Below, one piece after another: positions 36,455 through 44,561 of a DNA stretch of 64,000 nt. The position numbers and the translations under genes were made by a program. Position 1 is the stretch's first letter, and each line of letters begins with the position of its first letter. The notes under the pieces were generated by a model, which searched no databases, was not told where the DNA came from, and worked only from the letters and a program-made list of their open reading frames with translations. This DNA is from Burkholderia sp. Ax-1724 (GTDB lineage: Bacteria > Pseudomonadota > Gammaproteobacteria > Burkholderiales > Burkholderiaceae). The stretch spans positions 372,001 through 436,000 of the forward strand of contig NZ_VWWL01000002.1 of the NCBI RefSeq assembly GCF_011752995.1, in the 5' to 3' direction.

Positions 36455-37114
36455 ATGGATCTTCGAAGTATCATTCTTTGTTTTGCTTGCCTGAGTCTGG
36501 CGGCAAGCGGATTTATTTTTGGCGCGAAATTCATTAAAAAGAAGAATTATCTTCTTGGGCTGGAGTGGTTTATTCTGGCCACATCATCGACAAATTTTCT
36601 GTTCTTTAACATAACTGGATCTCCCGCTTTATATAAAATTGCACATTTTTTTGATGCGTTTTCCAGGGGGTTCGGTGTTCCGGTTGTAGGTGTGGCGGGT
36701 TTGATGGCTGTCACGCATAATTACAAGCCGTCAGTGCGGCAGGATATTCTGTTATTTGCGATATCCATCATAGGCACAATTTTCATTGTCAATTTTGATT
36801 TTCTGACTGAACCCTTGCCTTATTTTTATTTGGTCATGTGGGGGGCGATGATGATCTACTTGTGCTGTATCGTCAAACGATTGTTTGAGATTGGCGAGGC
36901 TTTTAATGCCGTGATGTTGATGTTGGGAATTGTTTCTTCGTCGATTATTGCCGGAATATATGATTTCTATAAAATACCGGGAGAAGATACTAACGTCGTA
37001 TTTAACTTCTTCACTCTTGCCTTGCTAACTTGGGCATATTTCGCAGTTGCTATTTATTACTCGTATTGTGCGTTAGAGCGTGGGCAAGGACGGTGGACGG
37101 CGGTGGCAGCATAA
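36455..37114 (+). CDS. AT-rich polytopic membrane protein of unknown function
   Basis: A 219-residue integral membrane protein with six to seven hydrophobic segments (IILCFACLSLAASGFIFGAK; YLLGLEWFILATSSTNFLFF; ILLFAISIIGTIFIVNFDFL; YFYLVMWGAMMIYLCCIV; AVMLMLGIVSSSIIAGIYDF; FFTLALLTWAYFAVAIYYSY). The gene is conspicuously AT-rich, with many TTT, ATT and TTA codons, unlike its GC-rich neighbours, and this suggests a different origin. I do not recognise the family. It follows etfA by 54 bases and precedes the amine oxidase/cytochrome pairs, so it may be co-transcribed and could serve as a transporter or a membrane anchor for electron transfer; both are guesses. Confidence 0.8.
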   Translation: MDLRSIILCFACLSLAASGFIFGAKFIKKKNYLLGLEWFILATSSTNFLFFNITGSPALYKIAHFFDAFSRGFGVPVVGVAGLMAVTHNYKPSVRQDILLFAISIIGTIFIVNFDFLTEPLPYFYLVMWGAMMIYLCCIVKRLFEIGEAFNAVMLMLGIVSSSIIAGIYDFYKIPGEDTNVVFNFFTLALLTWAYFAVAIYYSYCALERGQGRWTAVAA

Positions 37115-37374
37115 GCTTCACCGATATGGCACCGGGGATTTTCCGCGCAAACAACTGACGGAACGTAAGACCAGCGGACGAGCGTGGGGCGAGGGCGGGC
37201 CTTCTTGCGATGTGAATGGCCGGGATGGCTCTGGCTCCGCGGTACGGCAGGTCGTGGACGAGATCTTCGCCGCATGCGACGAAGTGAGGGTCAGCCGCGC
37301 GTCCGTCAGTGGCTGAAACAAATCCAGGATTCATTTCGACTACCTGGATCGCTCATAGCAGTCACGGAAACAAC

Positions 37375-38871
37375 ATGACAGAGAAATCGCCCCCCGATAC
37401 TTCAGCCAACCTGCAGCGCAGGCAATGGCTCAAATACGCTGGTGCCACGGCTGCGGTGGGCAGTTTGGCTCTCGGCGCCAAACCGGCAAATGCCGGTACC
37501 GTTGCACTTGCGCAGAAGTCGGACGATGTTCTTGACGTCGCCATCATCGGTGCAGGGCTGGCAGGCCTGACAGCGGCGCGTGACCTGCAATTGGCGGGTT
37601 GCCAGTCGTTCGTGGTGCTGGAAGCGCGCAACCGCGTTGGTGGGCGTACGTACAACCACGACTTGGGTCACGGCGTTGTGTCCGAAGCTGGCGGCCAGTG
37701 GATCGGCCCTGGCCAGACGGCGATTGCTGACCTGACTCGCGAACTCGAAGTCGAGACGTTCCCAACTTACTACGCTGGCAAGACAGTCATTCTGGCGGGC
37801 GACGTCCGGGTGACCCAGGACCTTCATGGTACCAGCGGCGGCGACGACGCAATTGCTGCCAAACTTGACGAACTGGCGCGCGGCGTGCCGGCTGCCGCAC
37901 CTTGGAAGGCCAAGAACGCAACTGAGCTCGACAAGCTGTCGTTCGGTGATTGGTTGCTGCAGCAAGGTGTGAATTCTGAGGACGGGTACTTCTTGGGTAT
38001 CGCGGCAAAGCTGTCGCTTGGCGGGTCGCCGGCGCAGCTTGGGCTGTTGCAGTATCTGGCGACGATCAATAGTGCCGGAAACAGCCGCGCCCGACTCGAA
38101 TCCATCAAGGACGGCGCGCAGGAAACGCGCTTCATCGGCGGTTCCCAGGTTCTCAGCATCAAGATGGCGGACCAGCTTGGTAGCAAGGTCCGGCTCTCGT
38201 GCCCCGTGCGTAAGATCACCGGCTGGGATCGCGAGATCGTTGAGTTGAACACCGATCAAGGCTTAGTGCGTGCGCGCCAGGTGGTCGTTGCGTTGAATCC
38301 GGCGCTGTGCAACCAGATCGTTTTCGATCCGCCGTTGCCCGATGGCCGTGCGCAATTGCAACAGCGTTGGCCCACGAATGCCCCAATGCGCAAGACGGTG
38401 CATGTCTATGACCGGCCATTCTGGCGCGATGACGGCCTGAATGGACAGATCTTCCAGGTCGGCGGACCAGTCTTCATGGCCTATGACAACTCCCCGCCAG
38501 ATGCATCGGTTGGCGTGATCAGCGCATTCGTGGCACCGGGCTCGGTCCCCGGCGATCCCAAAGCAGCCGAGCGGATGCTGTCCGCGATCTATGCCCAGTC
38601 CTTCGGATACAAGGCGCTGCGCCCGACGCAGTTCCACGATTTCGACTGGGGCCGGGTCGATCCATGGACGTTGCAATGCATCCATCCCATACCGCCAGGC
38701 TTCTGGACGAAATGGGGCAAGTTCCTCCACCCGTCTGTGGGCCGGTTGATCTGGTCGGGAACTGAGACTGCCGACCTTTGGGCCGGCGCAATGGACGGCG
38801 CGGTGCGCTCCGGTCACCGGGCGGCACTGCAGGCGCTGGCGACCTTCGCACAACGCAGCGAGGGAGCATAA
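37375..38871 (+). CDS. Tat-exported flavin amine oxidase/dehydrogenase (NicA2/Pnao-like logic), copy 1
   Basis: A 498-residue FAD-dependent amine oxidase. The start at 37375 (MTEKSPPDTS) places a twin-arginine signal NLQRRQWLKYAGATAAVGSL at the right distance, so the enzyme acts in the periplasm. FAD motifs: DVAIIGAGLAGLTAARDLQL (about residue 57), EARNRVGGRTYN, GGQWIGPGQTAIADL, and at the C-terminus LIWSGTETADLWAGAMDGAV, then RSGHRAALQAL. It oxidises an amine to an imine. The next gene, starting at the very next base, is a di-heme cytochrome c. The known pair NicA2/CycN of nicotine degradation works the same way, passing electrons to cytochrome c instead of O2. The substrate is unknown. A paralogue lies at 39749. 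Confidence 0.92.
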   Translation: MTEKSPPDTSANLQRRQWLKYAGATAAVGSLALGAKPANAGTVALAQKSDDVLDVAIIGAGLAGLTAARDLQLAGCQSFVVLEARNRVGGRTYNHDLGHGVVSEAGGQWIGPGQTAIADLTRELEVETFPTYYAGKTVILAGDVRVTQDLHGTSGGDDAIAAKLDELARGVPAAAPWKAKNATELDKLSFGDWLLQQGVNSEDGYFLGIAAKLSLGGSPAQLGLLQYLATINSAGNSRARLESIKDGAQETRFIGGSQVLSIKMADQLGSKVRLSCPVRKITGWDREIVELNTDQGLVRARQVVVALNPALCNQIVFDPPLPDGRAQLQQRWPTNAPMRKTVHVYDRPFWRDDGLNGQIFQVGGPVFMAYDNSPPDASVGVISAFVAPGSVPGDPKAAERMLSAIYAQSFGYKALRPTQFHDFDWGRVDPWTLQCIHPIPPGFWTKWGKFLHPSVGRLIWSGTETADLWAGAMDGAVRSGHRAALQALATFAQRSEGA

Positions 38872-39543
38872 ATGAAACGGACCTTGATTATCGTGGCGAT
38901 CGTGGGTGCGCTCGGCGCGGGTGCACTCTACGGGCGCGACATGCTGGACGGCATGCGCTTCGAGAAAGCCATGTCCCAGATCAGTGAAGCGAACAAAGCC
39001 GACGCCGGTCCCTGGCCCCAGCCGCAAGAGACCTGCTTCTACTGTCATGGGTCGCATGGGCAGTCGCTCAACACGTGGTATCCAGCGTTGTCCGGTCAAC
39101 CGCCGGTCTATGTGGCCGAACAGTTACATGCGTTTGCCACGGGGCAACGTCAGAGCCCGTATATGGCGCCGCTCGCGAAGGATCTCACCGATGCACAGAT
39201 CGATGCACTGGCTGCCTACTTCGCCAGGCAAGCGCCGACTCGAAACGAGGACGTGCCAGCCGACTCGGCGCTCGAGAAGCGAGGACTGGCGCTGCTTCAA
39301 GCCGGGAGTTGTCAAGCTTGCCATGGAGCAAAGCTGATGGGCAAAGATCGGGCGCCTCGACTCGCCGGACAGGGCGAGGCCTATCTTTCGGGTCAATTGG
39401 CCGCGTTCAAGTCAGGACAACGTCATGACCCGACCGGCGCCATGAACGGCATCGTAGCAACGTTATCGAGCGAAGACATTTCCGCGGTAGCTCGCTACCT
39501 GGCCAGGGTGTCGCCGGGGCAGGATGGCATCGCTGTACGCTAG
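38872..39543 (+). CDS. Di-heme c-type cytochrome (c4-like), copy 1
   Basis: A 223-residue exported or membrane-anchored cytochrome with an N-terminal hydrophobic segment (LIIVAIVGALGAGALYGRDM) and two heme-binding CxxCH motifs, CFYCH (about residue 57) and CQACH (about residue 146), each in a cytochrome-c domain with the distal Met region (YMAPLAKDLTDAQIDALAAY; GAMNGIVATLSSEDISAVAR). The ATG follows the amine oxidase stop codon directly, so the two are coupled. Likely physiological electron acceptor of that enzyme, feeding the respiratory chain. Confidence 0.93.
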   Translation: MKRTLIIVAIVGALGAGALYGRDMLDGMRFEKAMSQISEANKADAGPWPQPQETCFYCHGSHGQSLNTWYPALSGQPPVYVAEQLHAFATGQRQSPYMAPLAKDLTDAQIDALAAYFARQAPTRNEDVPADSALEKRGLALLQAGSCQACHGAKLMGKDRAPRLAGQGEAYLSGQLAAFKSGQRHDPTGAMNGIVATLSSEDISAVARYLARVSPGQDGIAVR

Positions 39544-39748
39544 TTTGCCAGGCGATCACAGAAATGTGAAGGCTTGACTCAAGTCAAGGTCGCCAACGTC
39601 ACGTCTTCTGGACGCATGGCAATTCGGATCTGTTGAAGCAACGGATTCTCCGGTCCTGAACGAGACGGGGTGCCAAGTTTTCAGGATTCCGAATGATTAG
39701 AAGTGGTGAGTCCTTTCGAGGAACGCCTGTCACGTAGATAGAGGCACT

Positions 39749-41233
39749 ATGACAAAAATATCTTCACCCAAAGGCTCTGCCAACTTGCAGCGCAGGCAAT
39801 GGCTCAAGTATGCCGGCGCTTCGGCAGCCGTCGGAACGCTCGCCATGGGAGCCCGGGAATCGTATGCCGCCGCGACCGCTCAAGGCTCAGGGGACGTTCT
39901 CGATGTCGCCATCATCGGCGCCGGGCTGGCTGGACTGACCGCTGCGCGAGACCTTCGCGGGGCAGGCTGCGAATCCTTCGTCGTCCTCGAAGCACGGGAT
40001 CGTGTAGGCGGCCGGACGTACAACTACGAAGTGCCTGGTCCGGGCGGGTTCGTCTCGGAAGTCGGCGGCCAATGGATCGGGCCGGGGCAGACCGCGGTGG
40101 CGGATCTGGCGCGCGAGCTCGGGGTTGACACGTTTCCTACCTACTACGACGGAAAGACCGTCATTCTTGGCGGTGATGGACGTGTGGAGGTGGACTTGAA
40201 AGGAACCTTCGGCACGGACGAGACCATCGGCGCCAAGCTGAGTGCGTTGTCGCGTGATGTGCCTTCGGGGGCGCCCTGGACCTCACCTAGGGTTGCGGAG
40301 TTCGATAAGCTTTCAATGGGTGACTGGCTGGCAAAGCAGAACATCAAGCCTGAAGACCAGATGGGCTGGAACGGTTCGTCGATACTTTCCGGCGGTGCCA
40401 TGCCTGCGAAGATGGGGCTGCTGCATTTCCTTTCCATGGTCAATTCGGCGGATTGCGACTTCTCGCAGCTCGACGAGATCAAGCACAGCGCGCAGGAAAC
40501 ACGGTTTATCGGCGGCTCGCAGATTCTCAGCAAGAAGATGGCGCAACAACTGGGCGACAAGGTGCGTCTGTCCACACCCGTGCGCCAGATTTCCGGTTGG
40601 GACGGCGAGGTCGTCACGCTGCACACGGACCATGGGGTGGTGCGCGCACGTAAGGTCATCATGGCCATTCATCCGGCCTTGTGCCATCAGGTGCAATTCG
40701 ATCCACCCCTGCCGGAAAAGCGCGCGGCATTGCAGTGCGCCTGGCCGGGGCATTCGCCGGCGCGCAAGACGGCGACGGTCTATCGTCGCCCCTTCTGGCG
40801 CGATAAGGGCTTGAACGGTCACATTTTCCAGATGAACGGTCCAATTATCTGGGCCTTCGACAACTCGCCGCCGGGTGGCGAGATTGGCGTCATCAATGCC
40901 TTCACTATGGGTGCGCTGCTGCCTTCCGACCTGCAGGAGGCCAAGCGGATACAGACGGAAATCTATGCTCAGGCGTTGGGCAGCGAGGCTCTGACTCCCG
41001 TGGCTTACCACGACCACGATTGGGGTCGCGTTGATCCATGGACGATCACCTGCGTTTCCGCCATTCCCCCAGGCTTCTGGAGCGAGCATGGTGAAGCATT
41101 GCGCCCGTCATGTGGGAACCTGATCTGGTCGGGCACCGAAACGGCAAACATCTGGGCCGGCTACATGGATGGCGCGGTTCGCTCCGGCCATCACGGTGCG
41201 TTGCAGGCGCTCAATGCATTGCGTCGGGCGTAG
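39749..41233 (+). CDS. Tat-exported flavin amine oxidase/dehydrogenase, copy 2
   Basis: A 494-residue paralogue of 37375-38871, with nearly identical signal (NLQRRQWLKYAGASAAVGTL), FAD motif DVAIIGAGLAGLTAARDLRG, EARDRVGGRTYN and GGQWIGPGQTAVADLARELG, and C-terminal LIWSGTETANIWAGYMDGAV. The middle, substrate-lining part differs more (for example SMGDWLAKQNIKPEDQMGWN versus SFGDWLLQQGVNSEDGYFLG). This suggests duplication followed by divergence of specificity, perhaps to act on successive intermediates. The gene starts 205 bases after the first cytochrome and is followed 10 bases later by its own cytochrome c. Confidence 0.92.
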   Translation: MTKISSPKGSANLQRRQWLKYAGASAAVGTLAMGARESYAAATAQGSGDVLDVAIIGAGLAGLTAARDLRGAGCESFVVLEARDRVGGRTYNYEVPGPGGFVSEVGGQWIGPGQTAVADLARELGVDTFPTYYDGKTVILGGDGRVEVDLKGTFGTDETIGAKLSALSRDVPSGAPWTSPRVAEFDKLSMGDWLAKQNIKPEDQMGWNGSSILSGGAMPAKMGLLHFLSMVNSADCDFSQLDEIKHSAQETRFIGGSQILSKKMAQQLGDKVRLSTPVRQISGWDGEVVTLHTDHGVVRARKVIMAIHPALCHQVQFDPPLPEKRAALQCAWPGHSPARKTATVYRRPFWRDKGLNGHIFQMNGPIIWAFDNSPPGGEIGVINAFTMGALLPSDLQEAKRIQTEIYAQALGSEALTPVAYHDHDWGRVDPWTITCVSAIPPGFWSEHGEALRPSCGNLIWSGTETANIWAGYMDGAVRSGHHGALQALNALRRA

Positions 41234-41243
41234 GAGAACAATA

Positions 41244-41903
41244 GTGAAGAAAAAAATTCTGCTGGTTGCCGTTCCCGTGGTCATTGCCTTGCTACTGGTC
41301 GTTTTTGGCCGCGATTTTCTCGATCTCTATCGGCTGCAGAACCATGTTGCGAGTTCGACCAAGGCCTATCTTGCCGACGGAGGGGCATGGCCGCATCTGA
41401 CCGATGTCTGTATGGGCTGCCATGGCGTGAAGGGTAATTCGCTCGCTCAGGGCTATCCGAGCCTTGCCGGGCAGCCGACGCTCTACGTAGCAACCCAACT
41501 GCGCAATTTTGCCAGCAGCCAACGGAGTGATCCGAACATGGGGCCGCTCGCGATGACTCTGGGTGCAAGCGAGATCAAGCTGGTCGCCGATTACTACGCC
41601 CGGCAGATTCCCGTCGAAAATCGCTACTTCCACCCCGATCCGCACCTGCGGGCAAAAGGCGAGCAACTGGTCAAGGCCAGTGCCTGCGTGGCATGTCATG
41701 GTGCCGCGTTGATGGGTCACGACCAGTTTCCGCGTCTCGCGGGCCAAGGGTACGACTACCTGGTGAAACAACTCAACGCCTTTGCCGACGGCGCGCGTAC
41801 CGAACCCACGGGCACCATGAAGAGCCTTGCTGCGGCTATGTCGTCGGAGGACCGGGCGGCTGTCGCCAGCTATCTCGCAAGCCTCAAGCCGGACACGAAG
41901 TGA
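41244..41903 (+). CDS. Di-heme c-type cytochrome (c4-like), copy 2
   Basis: A 219-residue relative of 38872-39543. The GTG at 41244 (MKKKILLVAVPVVIALLLVV) is chosen because it has an AGGAGAAC site and begins the membrane anchor; a longer in-frame ATG lies inside the amine oxidase gene. Two CxxCH motifs, CMGCH (about residue 54) and CVACH (about residue 145), with Met-containing distal loops (NMGPLAMTLGASEIKLVADY; GTMKSLAAAMSSEDRAAVAS). Acts as electron acceptor of the second amine oxidase. Order oxidase, cytochrome, oxidase, cytochrome shows block duplication. Confidence 0.93.
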   Translation: MKKKILLVAVPVVIALLLVVFGRDFLDLYRLQNHVASSTKAYLADGGAWPHLTDVCMGCHGVKGNSLAQGYPSLAGQPTLYVATQLRNFASSQRSDPNMGPLAMTLGASEIKLVADYYARQIPVENRYFHPDPHLRAKGEQLVKASACVACHGAALMGHDQFPRLAGQGYDYLVKQLNAFADGARTEPTGTMKSLAAAMSSEDRAAVASYLASLKPDTK

Positions 41904-41932
41904 AGAATCGAAATCAATTCGCATCGGAGACT

Positions 41933-42661
41933 ATGATGAATCAGACCTCGCGCAACGTAATGCGCTTCACGGCCTGGAGTGCCATTATCGGCGGTCTTCT
42001 TGCCTACGCGAACGTCGGGCTGTCGGCGGCGGTAACAGGCTCGGACACGGATATGGTGCTGCATGGCGCATCGATGTTGGTGCTGCCGTCAGATGCCCGT
42101 GATCTGTTCCGCTGGTGCATGGTTGCCGACACGCTCGGCTTCTATCTGCCCTTCCTCGCCATCGGTGGCTATTTCGTGCATGTATTCCGTGAGGAGCTAG
42201 GCGCGCTCGGCAACATGGTGGCGTTCGCCGTCGTGCTGTACGTCGTGGTGGGTGTGACAGGCGCGGTCATGCAGTTCGCGATCATCCATCCACTCGCACA
42301 TCTGTATGCGGGTGGGGACGACGCCACGAGAAGCGCAGCGGCAGCGGTATGGACGGCGATAGCCAATGCGACTCAAAACGGATTGTGGTGGATTGAAGGT
42401 CCACTCGTGCTGTTCTGGACACCGATTGCGGCCAACCTGCTCAAGAGGGCGGGTTGGAGGGGATCGATTCTCCTGAAGATCGTCGGGTGGGCTTTCGGAG
42501 CTTTCTTCCTGTTTGGTTTTTTCCCGGAATTCGATGCACTTTCAAATGCAAGCGAGGCGGTCGTTGTACTCGTCTTGCCGCTGTGGATGCTGTGGTTCGG
42601 CTGGCAGTTGTTGCGCCGCTCGCGGACCTACACCGAAACGGTTCCGGGGTTTGCTGGGTAA
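41933..42661 (+). CDS. Polytopic membrane protein of unknown function
   Basis: A 242-residue protein with about six membrane segments (FTAWSAIIGGLLAYANVGLS; VADTLGFYLPFLAIGGYFVH; NMVAFAVVLYVVVGVTGAVM; GLWWIEGPLVLFWTPIAANL; IVGWAFGAFFLFGFFPEFDA; AVVVLVLPLWMLWFGWQLLR). It vaguely resembles DUF4386-type proteins but I cannot assign it. ATG at 41933 (or 41936) follows the second cytochrome by 30 bases, so it is in the same operon. A role as transporter of the substrate or as quinone-side partner is possible. Confidence 0.8.
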   Translation: MMNQTSRNVMRFTAWSAIIGGLLAYANVGLSAAVTGSDTDMVLHGASMLVLPSDARDLFRWCMVADTLGFYLPFLAIGGYFVHVFREELGALGNMVAFAVVLYVVVGVTGAVMQFAIIHPLAHLYAGGDDATRSAAAAVWTAIANATQNGLWWIEGPLVLFWTPIAANLLKRAGWRGSILLKIVGWAFGAFFLFGFFPEFDALSNASEAVVVLVLPLWMLWFGWQLLRRSRTYTETVPGFAG

Positions 42662-42819
42662 GGCGCACTCCTTGCCGAGGCAGGGCGTTGAGGGCGTTTT
42701 GAAATCCAAAGCGAATTGTCGGGTCACTTTGTGCCAGGAAAACATAATTCGTAGTCCATAGTATTTTGAGGCCGCTGTGCCTTGGTGGCACGCCAATTCC
42801 ACAATAGAAGAGTATTTGC

Positions 42820-43131
42820 ATGAGAACTTCCCGCCGCATTTTATGATCGAAACCGCCAGCATCGCGACGGGGTTCGCGCTTTCGCGCCTTGCTTTTGCCG
42901 ATGTGGCCAAGGTGTCGGAAGTCGATTCGACGGCGCTCGCGCTCGGTTACAGGACCGATGCGACCAAGGTCGACAAAGCAAAGTATGCGAGGTACGTGAT
43001 GGGCCAGGTCTGCAGCAATTTGCGCGTTCTATCAGGGCAAACCTCAGGATGCGTTCGCCCCTTGCCCCATGTTCGGCGGTAAGCCGGTCGCGGGCAACGG
43101 TTGGTGCAGTGCCTATAGCAAAAAGGCTTGA
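42820..43131 (+). pseudogene. High-potential iron-sulfur protein (HiPIP) with two compensating frameshifts
   Basis: Joining three segments gives a complete HiPIP. MRTSRRIL (42820-42843, twin-arginine start) ends at a stop in frame. One base is missing before MIETASIATGFALSRLAFAD and VAKVSEVDSTALALGYRTDA (42843-43019). One extra T at about 43020 precedes CAFYQGKPQDAFAPCPMFGG, KPVAGNGWCSAYSKKA-stop (to 43131), back in the first frame. The four cluster ligands then read C-x2-C-x13-C-x13-C, as in the family. The two indels (-1 and +1) cancel. They may be real decay or assembly errors at short T runs. HiPIPs carry electrons in the periplasm, matching the neighbouring cytochromes. Confidence 0.85.
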
Positions 43132-43148
43132 TTGCGCAGCGTTACAGC

Positions 43149-43427
43149 ATGCCGGCATCGAATCGGACAGTAAGACATGTACTTACAGAATGGCATGACT
43201 CGCTTACGTCGACATTGGCACAGCTTGTTCCTAAGGCCGATGCGAGATGCGGAATGGAGCAAAGTCAACATATCGCTGTTCTCCTAATCGGGTTAGTTGA
43301 TGGGTCGGCGATTCGTCATGGAGCCAAGCAAGGAATGCGTAAGTACCTACGTGGAATCGATACGCCGCTTGTCGAGGCTACGAATCGTATTCTGCAGGAG
43401 AGTTCTTTTGAGTCGTCGAAAGAATGA
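43149..43427 (+). pseudogene. TetR C-terminal domain fragment
   Basis: About 93 codons that read like the last helices of a TetR effector domain (VRHVLTEWHDSLTSTLAQLV, then QSQHIAVLLIGLVDGSAIRH), comparable in pattern to the end of the tandem-TetR proteins in this window. There is no helix-turn-helix upstream; the preceding sequence is the HiPIP gene. It is probably the relic of a regulator whose N-terminal part was deleted. No ribosome-binding site or convincing start codon is seen. The identification is by eye and moderate. Confidence 0.5.
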
Positions 43428-44264
43428 CGATTGAGACGTCAACGACGTGGTCCACGGAGGCAGGAGATTACCTTGTCTTTTTCCTTTAAAAATGATCCGC
43501 CCGCTTATTAACAATCATAGGTCAGTGTTCCGTTAACAGGCGTGGCAGACATTGGGCGTCTCATGTGAACCTGTGCGACACGTTTCGCTTCCACCCTCGT
43601 GCCGGGTTTGAGCACCCGTGGTTACTGTGTCCTTGCAGGCGTTTCAGGAAACGCCACAGGAATCTGCGCTGCCGCAACTTCTTCCAACCTTCATCAAACG
43701 AGCGGTTCCAGTTTGACATGGCTGAGGACCGGTCAGCAGCTTCCAAGTGATCCCTGTTGTGACCTAATCCGTCAACCATGAATTCGTCCCTTGATGGGGA
43801 AGACTTAATCCCTTGAGAAACCGGCTATGTCCTGAAGTGGGGGCAGAGGCGTGGGAGCGTCTTCGTCAGTCAGTGTTTTCCCTATTTTTTTTGCCTTGTT
43901 GGTAGGTCGTGACGGCGCTACTATTAGGTCATTAAGGTGCAATTGATGGTCTTTGATACAACGTGTTCGGCGTGCAGAGCGTAGCCTTCAGCAGCGGCTT
44001 TCCCGTATCGAGATATAGCTATATGGATTCACGCCCCCAGTTCGATTTGGTGGCAAGGGGCAGTTAAGGTGGGGAATAACGGCCACAAGGCTAACTCGAT
44101 AGCACTGGAGCTCCGAATTTGCGCGACGCGCGTGCATCGCGGGGTGGGGTGCTTGTCGGTCGGTCCAGAGTAGTTTACGAAGCAGAGTTCTGATAATACA
44201 TGTAGGAATGCAAAGTTAAATGAAGCGTATCACTGATGGCCGGAGAACGGTGACACAGATTGAG
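43428..44264. other. Long non-coding region with promoter cassette C
   Basis: About 840 bases with no supported gene. It holds promoter cassette C at 43869-43941, a single TAGGTCA at 43518-43524 and an inverted copy (TGACCTA) at 43760-43766. A minus-strand open frame at 43561-43779 lacks any recognisable feature. Confidence 0.5.
43869..43941 (+). promoter_or_regulatory. Promoter cassette copy C
   Basis: -35 TTGTTG (43896-43901), 17-base spacer, -10 TACTAT (43919-43924). TAGGTCG at 43903-43909 and TAGGTCA at 43925-43931, starts 22 bases apart, placed exactly as in copies A and B. The upstream box GTCAGTGTTTTCCCT is also kept. It points toward the DUF1329 relic and the DUF1302/MMPL/YCF48 cluster. 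Confidence 0.75.
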
Positions 44265-44484
44265 TATGCGCGATTCCATCGAGCGGCATGGGTGAAAACT
44301 GCACGGCGCTCGCAATAGCGGGCCACTTGCCCAGTACGAACTGAATGACGGGCGTTACGTGTTCGACGGATCGTTCGTTGGGCAGGGCAAGGACATTTGC
44401 TGATACCAGCAGGTCGACAATCTGCGCTTGAAGTCGGACTTCTTAGCGGCGGAATCGCTGAAGTCGGTGAGCGAGCGCCGATAT
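44265..44484 (+). pseudogene. DUF1329 C-terminal relic
   Basis: The frame reads AQYELNDGRYVFDGSFVGQG, KDIC, stop, then YQQVDNLRLKSDFLAAESLK, SVSER. It matches, residue by residue, the C-terminus of the intact DUF1329 protein encoded at 27210-28577 (VQYDLINGRYVFDLSTIGQG, then YKQITGPQFKSDFYSAESLR, SVSER). A TGA (44401-44403) replaces the codon after KDI-H, and everything upstream of about 44265 is lost. It lies directly in front of the DUF1302 gene, where a DUF1329 gene normally sits in such clusters. Confidence 0.88.
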
Positions 44485-44561
44485 CTGGCGCAGGTACGAG
44501 AGGGGAGCTGCACGCGCACGACCACGCGCGCCGGCGTCAAGGGAGACGGCAGGAGACGAAC

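Noticed and set aside
43561..43779. Minus-strand 72-codon frame
   Set aside because: Basic, Trp/Arg-rich, no recognised domain, no ribosome-binding site; not supported as a gene.
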